From contig JAASSQ010000021.1 in NCBI GenBank assembly GCA_021767845.1, positions 1-18,954 of the forward strand: a DNA stretch of 18,954 nt. Direction: 5' to 3'. A program made the position numbers and the translations under genes. Below the pieces are notes generated by a model. It ran no database searches. It saw nothing but the letters and a program-made list of their open reading frames with translations, and was not told where the DNA came from. Position 1 is the first letter of the stretch. Every line of letters starts with the position of its first letter. Below, in pieces: positions 9,316-15,914 of the stretch. The DNA comes from Roseovarius sp. Its GTDB lineage: Bacteria; Pseudomonadota; Alphaproteobacteria; Rhodobacterales; Rhodobacteraceae.

Positions 9316-9330
9316 TTAAGACCGACTTAA
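9316..9330. promoter_or_regulatory. CtrA box upstream of cckA
   Basis: TTAA (9316-9319), seven bases, TTAA (9327-9330) exactly matches the CtrA consensus TTAA-N7-TTAA. It lies 52 bases upstream of the cckA GTG. A GANTC (CcrM methylation) site, GATTC, lies at 9284-9288 between the box and the start. Together these suggest cell-cycle-type control of cckA by the end product of its own relay; the match is sequence-based only. Confidence 0.7.
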
Positions 9331-9353
9331 TGACAGCGCGAAATTCCCGTCAA
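9325..9353 (-). promoter_or_regulatory. Possible cckA promoter overlapping the CtrA box
   Basis: On the minus strand TTGACG (9353-9348) and TTAAGT (9330-9325) are 17 bases apart. The -35 is good (five of six), the -10 is poor (three of six). The -10 lies inside the CtrA box, so CtrA bound there would be expected to block this promoter. A CtrA-activated promoter further downstream cannot be excluded. Confidence 0.3.
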
Positions 9354-9371
9354 GGTTGCGCAAGGCGGCGC

Positions 9372-10538
9372 TCAGGGCCGCAAGTACACGCTCAGGTAGA
9401 ACCCGTCGCCATCCCGGGCCACCGGCCAGCGGCGGCGCAGCCGTTCGGCCCATTGCGGATGCCGCGCCATTAACGCATCGCTCTGTGCCTCGTTTTCCTC
9501 GCGCAGCAAGGAGCAGGTCGCATAGGCCAGCTGTCCTCCCGGTGCGACCAGGGCCTGCGCCTCGTCCAGGATGCGCGCCTGCAGCGCCACCAGCTCGTCC
9601 AGCCGCGCGGGCGTCAGCCGCCACTTGGCGTCCGGCGACCGCCGCCAGGTACCGCTGCCCGAACAGGGGGCATCGCACAGCACCATGTCGAACGGCCCCG
9701 CCGCGGCCACATCGCCCGGCGCCAGACACGTCACATTCACCCCGGCGCGGTCCGCGCGGGCCGGCAGGTGGGCCATCCGGCGCGGCACGGCGTCATGGGC
9801 GAGCCACTGCGCCTCGCAGCGCGCGGCCAGCGCAAGGGTCTTGCCGCCGCCGCCCGCGCAGTAATCCAGGACGCGCGCGCCCGGGGCGATCTCCAGCACT
9901 TCCATCGCCGCCTGGCTGGAGCCGTCCTGCAACTCCACCGCCCCAGAGCGATACGCCTCGGACTGCGCGACGCGGCGCGCGCCCTCGGTCACGCGCAACG
10001 CGGTCGGGGCGATGGCGGCGGGCTCAACCTCGATCCCGTCTTCACGCAACAATTCAATGGCTTGCGAGACACTTTTCATCTTGACGTTGACCCGCAACAC
10101 CACCGGCGCCCGCTCCCGCAGCGCCAGCGCGGCCTCCTCCGCCCCGGCCCCGAGCGCCGCGCGCAGCGGCCCGATCAGCCAGTCGGGCATGTCCCACCGG
10201 GCGCCCTCATCCGCCGGGGGCGCGCCCGCGGACTGTTCCCGCGCGTCAAGAGGGGCCGGCGCGTGGCGCGCGCCGGTAAAGATCGTATCCGCGTCCTCGC
10301 CCGCCGCGCGCAGCGCGCCCAGCATCAGCCCCCGGCCTGTCCCGGCCCCGCCCAAAGCCGCGTAGGAGCGTTTGCAGCGCAGCGCCTGGAAGACGTGATC
10401 GCGCACCGCCGCGCGATCCTTGGACCCGGCAAAGCGCGAGCGCCGCGCCCAGCCGGTCAGCGCCTGTTCCGCCGGCAGCCCATCGAGGATCGCGTCCAGC
10501 ACCTCGATCGCGGCCTGCACCCGCGCCGCCGGGGTCAT
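9372..10538 (-). CDS. RsmB/NOP-family RNA cytosine-C5 methyltransferase
   Basis: S-adenosylmethionine-dependent m5C RNA methyltransferase, most likely acting on 16S rRNA in the RsmB manner, though substrate assignment within the family is uncertain. The 388-residue protein has an N-terminal NusB-like helical region (about 1-130). The SAM-binding motif I is ARVLDYCAGGGGKT at 221-234. Motif IV is CDAPCSGSGTWRR with Cys292, and motif VI is YATCSLLREENE with Cys342. These two cysteines are the catalytic and release residues of the family. It starts 18 bases after the guaB stop and is probably co-transcribed with it. No clear Shine-Dalgarno is visible before the ATG at 10538. No terminator is seen after the gene, so transcripts may run on into cckA. 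Confidence 0.9.
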   Translation of the reverse strand: MTPAARVQAAIEVLDAILDGLPAEQALTGWARRSRFAGSKDRAAVRDHVFQALRCKRSYAALGGAGTGRGLMLGALRAAGEDADTIFTGARHAPAPLDAREQSAGAPPADEGARWDMPDWLIGPLRAALGAGAEEAALALRERAPVVLRVNVKMKSVSQAIELLREDGIEVEPAAIAPTALRVTEGARRVAQSEAYRSGAVELQDGSSQAAMEVLEIAPGARVLDYCAGGGGKTLALAARCEAQWLAHDAVPRRMAHLPARADRAGVNVTCLAPGDVAAAGPFDMVLCDAPCSGSGTWRRSPDAKWRLTPARLDELVALQARILDEAQALVAPGGQLAYATCSLLREENEAQSDALMARHPQWAERLRRRWPVARDGDGFYLSVYLRP

Positions 10539-10556
10539 GGCGCACCGCGCACCGGA

Positions 10557-12005
10557 TCAGCCGATCCGGTAGTTCGGGCTTTCGCGCGTGATCTGCACGT
10601 CATGCACATGGCTTTCCTTGAGGCCCGCCCCGGTGATCCGCACGAATTTGCAATCCCGGCGCATCTCCTTGACCGTGGCGCAGCCGGTATAGCCCATGGC
10701 CGCGCGCAACCCGCCCACAAGCTGATGCAGCACGTTGCCCGCCGCCCCCTTGTAGGGCACCTGCCCCTCGATCCCCTCGGGCACCAGCTTGTCGCTGGCG
10801 GCGTCCTTCTGGAAATAGCGGTCGGCCGAGCCGCGCGCCATCGCGCCAAGCGAGCCCATCCCGCGATACGCCTTGAACGACCGGCCCTGGTACAGGATCA
10901 CCTCGCCGGGGCTTTCATCCGTGCCCGCCAGCATGGACCCCACCATCGCGCAGCTTGCCCCGGCCGCGATCGCCTTGGCGAAATCGCCCGAGAACTTGAT
11001 GCCACCGTCGGCGATGATCGGCACGTCGCCCGCCTCGGCCGCGCAGTCCATGATCGCGGTCAACTGCGGCATGCCGACACCGGCCACCATCCGCGTGGTG
11101 CAGATGCTGCCCGGCCCGATGCCGACCTTCACGGCATCCGCGCCCGCGTCGATCAGGGCGCGCGTCGCTTCCGCCGTGGCCACGTTCCCGGCCACGACCT
11201 GCACGTTGCCCGGCAGCGCCTTGACCCGCTCCACGGCCACGGCCACGCCCTCGGAATGGCCATGTGCGGTGTCGATCACGATCATGTCCACGCCCGCATC
11301 CACCAAGGCCGCCGAGCGTTCGAACCCGGCCTCGCCCACGGTCGAGGCCGCGGCCACCCGCAGCCGGCCCAGATCGTCCTTGCAGGCCGTGGGGTTCAGA
11401 ACCGCCTGCTCGGTATCCTTGAGCGTCAGAAGCCCCGTCAGCTTGCCCGCACCATCGGTCACCAGCAGCTTTTCGATCCGCCGCGCCTTCATCAGCGACT
11501 TGGCCTCTTCGCGGTCCGCGGGCTCCTGAAGGATCGCCAGATCGTCGCTGGTCATCATCACGCGCACCGGCGTGGCGTCATCCTCGGCAAAGCGCATGTC
11601 GCGATTGGTCACGATCCCGACGACCCGGCCTTCGTCATCGACCACCGGGAACCCGGTGACGCGATACCGCTCCTGCAGGGCCTTGGCATCGGCCAGCGTC
11701 TGATCGGGCTTGAGGGTGATCGGGTTGTAGACGATGCCGGATTCGAAGCGTTTGACCCGGCGCACTTCCTGCGCCTGTTCCTCGATGGTCAGGTTGCGGT
11801 GCACCACGCCCATGCCGCCGGTCTGCGCCATGCAGATCGCCATCGCGCTTTCGGTCACGGTGTCCATGGCCGAGCTGAGCAACGGGATATTGAGGTCGAT
11901 CGCCCCCGTCACCCGCGTCCGCGTGTCGGCGGTGCTGGGCAGCACGCTCGACTTTGCGGGAACCAGCAGAACATCATCGAAGGTCAGTGCCTCACGAATC
12001 TCCAT
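10557..12005 (-). CDS. guaB: Inosine-5'-monophosphate dehydrogenase
   Basis: Cytoplasmic NAD-dependent enzyme converting IMP to XMP, the committed step of guanine nucleotide synthesis. The 482-residue protein starts MEIREALTFDDVLLVPAKSS, the conserved IMPDH beginning. A CBS-domain pair occupies about 93-205. The catalytic loop GIGPGSICTTR at 295-305 places the nucleophile at Cys302, and the mobile flap region contains YRGMGSLGAM. The ATG at 12005 is preceded by GGAG at a spacing of 7. A weak promoter may lie upstream on the minus strand (TTTCAG at 12068-12063, TAATAG at 12046-12041, 16-base spacer). It is divergent from the ureohydrolase gene and upstream of the RNA methyltransferase on the same strand. 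Confidence 0.98.
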   Translation of the reverse strand: MEIREALTFDDVLLVPAKSSVLPSTADTRTRVTGAIDLNIPLLSSAMDTVTESAMAICMAQTGGMGVVHRNLTIEEQAQEVRRVKRFESGIVYNPITLKPDQTLADAKALQERYRVTGFPVVDDEGRVVGIVTNRDMRFAEDDATPVRVMMTSDDLAILQEPADREEAKSLMKARRIEKLLVTDGAGKLTGLLTLKDTEQAVLNPTACKDDLGRLRVAAASTVGEAGFERSAALVDAGVDMIVIDTAHGHSEGVAVAVERVKALPGNVQVVAGNVATAEATRALIDAGADAVKVGIGPGSICTTRMVAGVGMPQLTAIMDCAAEAGDVPIIADGGIKFSGDFAKAIAAGASCAMVGSMLAGTDESPGEVILYQGRSFKAYRGMGSLGAMARGSADRYFQKDAASDKLVPEGIEGQVPYKGAAGNVLHQLVGGLRAAMGYTGCATVKEMRRDCKFVRITGAGLKESHVHDVQITRESPNYRIG

Positions 12006-12144
12006 CGCGTTTCTCCATGGACAGATCGTTTGGCGCTTCCCTATTACACGGATCAGGCCCGACTGAAAGGGGCATTCTGGCCTTGCCGGGCGCGACCTTT
12101 CGGGTCAGCCTCCGCACGAGGCCCAACCATGCAAGGACCGCATG

Positions 12145-13107
12145 ATGACAGACCACGGATACCAGGGCGGACGGCTCGACCTGCCCTTCGTCGGAATCTC
12201 CACCTTCGGCAAGCGACCCTACGTGGCCGACTGGTCGGCGATCGAGGCCGAGGTGGCGATCCTCGGCGCGCCCTTCGATTGCGGCACGCAATGGCGCCCC
12301 GGCGCCCGCTTCGGCCCGCGCGGCGTGCGCGAGGCCTCGACGCTGTTCAGCTTCGGCCACGCAGGCGCCTATGATCACGAGGACGATGTGACCTACCTGC
12401 CCGGCGACGTGCGGATCGTGGACATCGGCGACGCCGACATCGTGCACACCGACACCGAACAAAGCCACGCCAATATCGAAACCGGCGTCCGCGCGATCCT
12501 TGCGGCCGGGGCGCTGCCGATGGTGATCGGCGGCGACCATTCGGTGAACATCCCCTGCATCAACGCTTTCGCGGACCAGGGCGACATCCACATCCTGCAG
12601 ATCGACGCGCATCTCGATTTCGTCGATGAACGCCACGGGGTGCGGTTCGGCCACGGCAACCCGATGCGCCGCGCGTCCGAGAAACCCCATGTCACGGGCC
12701 TCACCCAGCTTGGCATCCGCAACGTCAGTTCCACCGCCAAGGACGGCTATGACGATGCCCGCGCCCGCGGCTCGGACATCCTGTCGGTGCGGCAGGTGCG
12801 CACACTCGGGCCAGACGCCACCGCCGCGCGCATTCCCACCGGCGCGCGGGTCTATCTCACCATCGACATCGACGCATTCTGCCCCTCGATCGCGCCGGGC
12901 ACGGGCACACCCAGCCACGGCGGGTTCCTCTATTACGAGGTGCTGGAACTGCTGCAACAGGTGGCCCGCGAGCATGAGATCGTGGGCATCGACCTGGTCG
13001 AAGTGGCGCCCGATTACGACCCCACCGGATCGACCTCGATCCTGGCCGCGCAGCTTTTGCTGAACCTGCTGGGATTCGTCTTTCACGCCCGTGGTTTCGG
13101 CGGCTGA
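12145..13107 (+). CDS. Agmatinase-type ureohydrolase
   Basis: Binuclear manganese hydrolase of the arginase/agmatinase family, which splits urea from a guanidino compound. The 320-residue protein has the metal ligands in order: GGDHS at 129-133, IDAHLD with D154, H156 and D158, and DID with D241 and D243, then PGTGTPSHGG. Agmatine is the most likely substrate from overall resemblance, but guanidinobutyrate or other guanidino acids are possible. After DID the usual xDP is FCP here, with Cys246 replacing Asp. Two adjacent ATGs (12142 and 12145) are possible starts. I prefer 12145 because AAGGA is then 7 bases upstream instead of 4. It is divergent from guaB with 136 bases between, and a hairpin-rich repeat follows it. 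Confidence 0.87.
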   Translation: MTDHGYQGGRLDLPFVGISTFGKRPYVADWSAIEAEVAILGAPFDCGTQWRPGARFGPRGVREASTLFSFGHAGAYDHEDDVTYLPGDVRIVDIGDADIVHTDTEQSHANIETGVRAILAAGALPMVIGGDHSVNIPCINAFADQGDIHILQIDAHLDFVDERHGVRFGHGNPMRRASEKPHVTGLTQLGIRNVSSTAKDGYDDARARGSDILSVRQVRTLGPDATAARIPTGARVYLTIDIDAFCPSIAPGTGTPSHGGFLYYEVLELLQQVAREHEIVGIDLVEVAPDYDPTGSTSILAAQLLLNLLGFVFHARGFGG

Positions 13108-13116
13108 CGCAGGGGC

Positions 13117-13209
13117 GGCAGAATTTTCGGCAAAATTCTGTCAGGGGGCGTTGCCCCCTCTCGGCCTTCGGCCGTTTCACCCCCGGGGTATTTCCGCCAA
13201 GAAGAAACG
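13117..13209. repeat. Multi-hairpin intergenic element
   Basis: Three hairpins stand in a row in the 175-base gap between the ureohydrolase and the ThiE-like gene. The first is CAGAATTTT (13119-13127), CGGC, AAAATTCTG (13132-13140), a perfect 9-bp stem extendable to 13117-13142 with one G-U pair. The second is AGGGGGC (13143-13149), GTT, GCCCCCT (13153-13159). The third is CGGCC (13162-13166), TTC, GGCCG (13170-13174). A palindromic CCCCGGGG (13181-13188) and an AAGAAGAAA tail (13199-13207) follow. From memory, similar GC-hairpin plus CCCCGGGGTATTT elements recur between genes in Rhodobacteraceae. No run of T follows a stem, so a classic terminator is not proven. Confidence 0.6.
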
Positions 13210-13282
13210 CCCGCATCCCGCGCTTGGCCTTGCCCCGTCTTCCGCGCTATAGGGGCGCAAACCGAAGCACAGGACACGCATC

Positions 13283-13906
13283 ATGGCCGAGCAGCCCGAG
13301 CAGCCGCAGATTTATCTCATCACCCCCCCCGAGATCGAGCTGTCGAGTTTTCCGCAGCGTCTGGCCGCGGTGCTCGATTCGCAGCCTGTAGCCTGCGTGC
13401 GGCTGGCGCTTGCCACGCGCGACGAGGACCGGCTGGCGCGCGCCGCCGATGCCTGCCGCGAGGTGACCCATGCGCGCGACATCGCGCTGGTGATCGACAA
13501 TCACCTGATGCTGGTCGAGCGGCTGGGGCTGGACGGTGTGCACCTGACCGACGGCGCGCGCTCGGTCCGGGCCGCCCGCAAGGAACTGGGCGCGGATGCG
13601 ATCGTGGGCGCCTTCTGCGGCACCTCCCGCCATGACGGGATGACCGCCGGCGAGGCCGGTGCCGATTACGTGAGCTTCGGTCCCGTCGGGACCACGGCGC
13701 TCGGGGATGGCTCGGTGGCCGGGCGCGAGGTCTTCGAGTGGTGGTCGCAGATGATCGAGCTTCCGGTCGTGGCCGAGGGCGCGCTCGATGCACCGCTGAT
13801 GGCCGAGTTGGCGCCCGTCACCGACTTCTTCGGCGTGGGCGAAGAGATCTGGTCAACCGAAGATCCTGCCGCGGCGCTCGGGGATCTGGTCGCCGCGATG
13901 GGCTGA
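13283..13906 (+). CDS. ThiE-like (TMP-TENI fold) protein
   Basis: This 207-residue protein has the TIM-barrel pattern of thiamine phosphate synthase: IYLITPP at 10-16, VIDNHLMLVERLGLDGVHLTD at 70-90 in place of the usual INDR-GADGVHLGQ, GEAGADYVSFGPV at 123-135, and PVVAEGAL at 161-168 in place of the usual IGG ending. ThiE would join hydroxymethylpyrimidine diphosphate and thiazole phosphate to make thiamine phosphate. Several usual substrate residues are changed: VRLAL stands where QLR-K is normal, and the TPTK after GPVF is absent. It may therefore be a relative with another role, as with TenI. No other thiamine gene is nearby. The ATG at 13283 has AGGA 8 bases upstream. It converges on olsA. 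Confidence 0.78.
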   Translation: MAEQPEQPQIYLITPPEIELSSFPQRLAAVLDSQPVACVRLALATRDEDRLARAADACREVTHARDIALVIDNHLMLVERLGLDGVHLTDGARSVRAARKELGADAIVGAFCGTSRHDGMTAGEAGADYVSFGPVGTTALGDGSVAGREVFEWWSQMIELPVVAEGALDAPLMAELAPVTDFFGVGEEIWSTEDPAAALGDLVAAMG

Positions 13907-13915
13907 TTGGCCGGG

Positions 13916-13990
13916 TTTTGTACGAAACTTCTGTCACCGCCGCCGGGGTTTGTACGAAACCGTGGGGTAAAGTTGGCGTTTCGTACGAAA
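13916..13990. repeat. Three phased TTTYGTACGAAA sites
   Basis: The 84-base gap between the convergent ThiE-like and olsA genes holds three copies of a near-palindrome centred on GTAC: TTTTGTACGAAAC (13916-13928), GTTTGTACGAAAC (13948-13960) and the perfect 12-base palindrome TTTCGTACGAAA (13979-13990). Centres are 32 and 31 bases apart, about three helical turns each. The first two copies share orientation and an extended GGGTTT lead. The last copy ends directly against the olsA stop codon. It resembles an operator array, but it lies where two genes end, not where one begins. Function is unknown. Confidence 0.6.
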
Positions 13991-14827
13991 TCAACCGGCG
14001 GCGCGGCGATCGGGCGGCATGCCCTCTCGCACCACCTGTTCGACATGCGCCGCCAAGGCCTTGCGGTTCGTGAAGGCATCCACCCGAACCGGTTGATGAT
14101 AAACGATTTTCACGCCCCCCTGCCGCCGTGCGGCCAGGATTTTCAGAAGATGAGGCCCGAACTCCATGTCCCCCCACCAGCCGTAGAACCGCGCATCCTC
14201 ACCCGGCGGGGCCGAGTAGATCACGGTCACCGGCTGGACATGCATTTCATGCAACAGGTTTTGCGCGAAGAACGCCTGAAACAGCGTTGTTTTGAATGGT
14301 AAAACCCGCATTCCATCGGTCGAGGTGCCCTCGGGGAAAAACAGCAGCTTGTGCCCCGCCAGAAGCCGCGCCTCGAACATTTCTTGCTGCGCTTTCGCCT
14401 CTTTCGGGTCGCGATTGATGAATACGGTGCCGGTGATTTTCGCCAAGGTCCCGATAACGGGCCACCCCGCGACCTCGGATTTCGAAACGAAATAGATCCG
14501 CTTGCGGGCGTTCAGGGCGAAAATATCCAGCCATGACGCATGGTTAGCTACCACGGCGCCGGCTTGCCGCATGGGCTGCCCTTCGCTCTCGTGCCGCATC
14601 CCCAATACGAAAAACACCGCCCGGCACACCCATTGCGTGACGAAAGGGCTCCACGGCCGATGCACGCCATGAACCGGCCGCTCGACCGCCCGGACCGCAA
14701 CGGTGGTCAGAACGCCCGCCATCAGGATCGCGCAGATTACCATGCCCCGCAGGGCGGCCCGCGCCCATCCACCCGGACCAAGCGGCGCGCGGGGTGGCGG
14801 GCTGCCCGAGTTCCAGGTGAGGGTCAC
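13991..14827 (-). CDS. olsA: Lyso-ornithine lipid O-acyltransferase (PlsC family)
   Basis: Membrane-associated acyltransferase of the PlsC/LPLAT family. The 278-residue protein has a hydrophobic anchor at about 28-47, the catalytic motif NHASWLD at 95-101 (HX4D), and the acceptor motif FPEGTS at 164-169. Next to olsB, it should add the second acyl chain to lyso-ornithine lipid, giving the phosphorus-free membrane lipid. In some Rhodobacteraceae OlsA also works on lysophosphatidic acid or lyso-glutamine lipid, so it may be bifunctional. Its ATG overlaps the olsB stop in ATGA, indicating translational coupling. On sequence alone it could be a general 1-acylglycerol-3-phosphate acyltransferase; the olsB context favours OlsA. 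Confidence 0.85.
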   Translation of the reverse strand: MTLTWNSGSPPPRAPLGPGGWARAALRGMVICAILMAGVLTTVAVRAVERPVHGVHRPWSPFVTQWVCRAVFFVLGMRHESEGQPMRQAGAVVANHASWLDIFALNARKRIYFVSKSEVAGWPVIGTLAKITGTVFINRDPKEAKAQQEMFEARLLAGHKLLFFPEGTSTDGMRVLPFKTTLFQAFFAQNLLHEMHVQPVTVIYSAPPGEDARFYGWWGDMEFGPHLLKILAARRQGGVKIVYHQPVRVDAFTNRKALAAHVEQVVREGMPPDRRAAG

Positions 14828-15594
14828 GCCGTAACCTTATTGGAATAAAAGGATTTCTGTTTTTCCGTCATCCGTGCGGTATCCATCACGAGGCAGATAT
14901 CCGTGGTGTTGAACGCGTGGTCCACGAAGGCACCCTCGCCAACATATCCACCCAGCCTGAGATACGCCTTTATCAACGGCGGCACCTGCAGCATGGCCGC
15001 GCGCCGGTCGAGCGCGGCGTCCGGGATCAGGTCCATCGGCTGGAAATGTTCCGCGCGCGCCCGCACCCGCAGCGGTGCCGGGGCCAAGTGCCGGTGATGC
15101 AGCAGCGACAAGGGCTGCGCCAGGGCGTGTGGGTCCGTGCCGTGAAAGCTCGCCACACCGAACAGGATCTCGATGCCATGCGTCTTGACATAATCCGCCA
15201 GACCCGACCACAGATGATACATGCCCGCGCCGCCGCGATACTCCGCATCCAGACAGGACCGGCCCAGTTCCAACAACCTGCGCCCTGTTCCGCGCAACAC
15301 GCCGATGTCGTATTCGCCTTCGGAATAGAACTGACCGGCGCGGTCTGCTTGGTCGTCGCGCAGCAACCGGTAAACGCCCACGACAGCAGCGTTTTTCGCC
15401 TCGTCAACCAGGAGAAGATGATCGAAGAATGCATCGAACCGATCCCGCTCGAGCCGCGCGTCGTGGTCCACCATGGGGCCGTCGCCGCCAAGTTCCTCGA
15501 CGAAAACCCTGTAGCGCAGGCGCTGCGCCGCGCGCAGGTCTGCCTCGGTCGTTGCCAGTCTGACGCGAAACTGCGGGCCGGGTGCGGGGGTCAT
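14824..15594 (-). CDS. olsB: L-ornithine N-alpha-acyltransferase
   Basis: GNAT-fold enzyme that transfers a 3-hydroxyacyl chain from acyl carrier protein to the alpha-amino group of ornithine, the first step of ornithine lipid synthesis. From the ATG at 15594 it has 256 residues. Family features include LRYRVFVEELGG near 26-37, LELGRSCLDAEYRGGAGM near 108-125, LWSGLADYV near 128-136, and GVASFHGTDP near 146-155. An upstream extension of 20 codons exists, but the ATG at 15594 has GAGG before it and gives a family-like N terminus. olsA follows with a 4-base overlap. I looked for a Pho box, since these genes are often phosphate-regulated, and saw none in the 112 bases upstream. A CtrA-like site is there instead. 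Confidence 0.9.
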   Translation of the reverse strand: MTPAPGPQFRVRLATTEADLRAAQRLRYRVFVEELGGDGPMVDHDARLERDRFDAFFDHLLLVDEAKNAAVVGVYRLLRDDQADRAGQFYSEGEYDIGVLRGTGRRLLELGRSCLDAEYRGGAGMYHLWSGLADYVKTHGIEILFGVASFHGTDPHALAQPLSLLHHRHLAPAPLRVRARAEHFQPMDLIPDAALDRRAAMLQVPPLIKAYLRLGGYVGEGAFVDHAFNTTDICLVMDTARMTEKQKSFYSNKVTA

Positions 15595-15685
15595 GCTACC
15601 TCGGAGACATGCGGGACGTGGCCGAGTTTTAGGGAAGCCCGCCTGCAAAAGCAACGGCCACCCAGACGCTTCTGCAAGTGATCCA

Positions 15686-15700
15686 TTAACGCTTTGGTAA
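15686..15700 (+). promoter_or_regulatory. CtrA-like site upstream of olsB, one mismatch
   Basis: TTAA, seven bases, GTAA followed by C. It differs from TTAA-N7-TTAA(C) at one position. It lies 92 bases upstream of the olsB start, in the gap after the DUF3553 gene. It may be chance; the trailing C and AT-rich setting are mildly in favour. Confidence 0.28.
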
Positions 15701-15706
15701 CCAAGA

Positions 15707-15889
15707 TCAGTCTTCTATAACCAGAAGCAATTCGACATTCGCCCCGTCGATCACGACCTTGCCGGCCTCCCGGAAATTCACCGTGATGCGGCCACCGATG
15801 TTGGATTGCACCTGCCCGGTGCCCCAATCGGGCTGCTCGGGATGCTTCACGAGCATTCCGGGTTCCAGTAACGCATTGAGGTCGGACAT
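15707..15889 (-). CDS. DUF3553 small protein
   Basis: This 60-residue protein starts MSDLNALLEPGMLVKHPEQP and ends ELLLVIED. It matches the DUF3553 family: a short beta-rich domain with G-M-L-V-K-H-P-x-x-P-D-W-G-x-G-Q-V, the IGGRITVNF strand, and an acidic end. The pattern is that of a small barrel (SH3/Tudor-like), similar in layout to the start of CarD-type or helicase-attached domains, but no function is established. The ATG at 15889 has AGG/AAGG upstream; codons further upstream in this frame are antisense to chpT and are not protein-like. It is divergent from chpT with only 25 bases between start codons, so the two must share regulatory DNA or their promoters overlap the genes. Confidence 0.83.
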   Translation of the reverse strand: MSDLNALLEPGMLVKHPEQPDWGTGQVQSNIGGRITVNFREAGKVVIDGANVELLLVIED

Positions 15890-15914
15890 CGCACCTGCCT
15901 TCCGAGAGAGTTGA

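Noticed and set aside
7390..9330. A 646-codon plus-strand frame over cckA
   Set aside because: It is antisense to cckA, with no recognisable motif and a biased His/Gln/Arg composition.
9768..12374. An 868-codon plus-strand frame over the RNA methyltransferase and guaB
   Set aside because: It is antisense to two well-identified genes and runs across their boundary into the ureohydrolase gene. The composition is that of a GC-rich shadow frame.
13143..13174. Intrinsic terminator of the ureohydrolase gene
   Set aside because: The stems are strong but no T-tract follows on either strand, so it is reported as a structural repeat instead.
13916..13990. CRISPR array
   Set aside because: Only three copies of a 12-13 base near-palindrome are present, the spacers are about 19 bases and no cas gene is near.
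13907..14302. A 131-codon plus-strand frame after the ThiE-like gene
   Set aside because: It begins in the repeat array and is antisense to olsA, with no ribosome site and no family resemblance.
15595..15706. Pho box for olsB
   Set aside because: No CTGTCAT-type direct repeats with 11-base spacing are visible in this gap.
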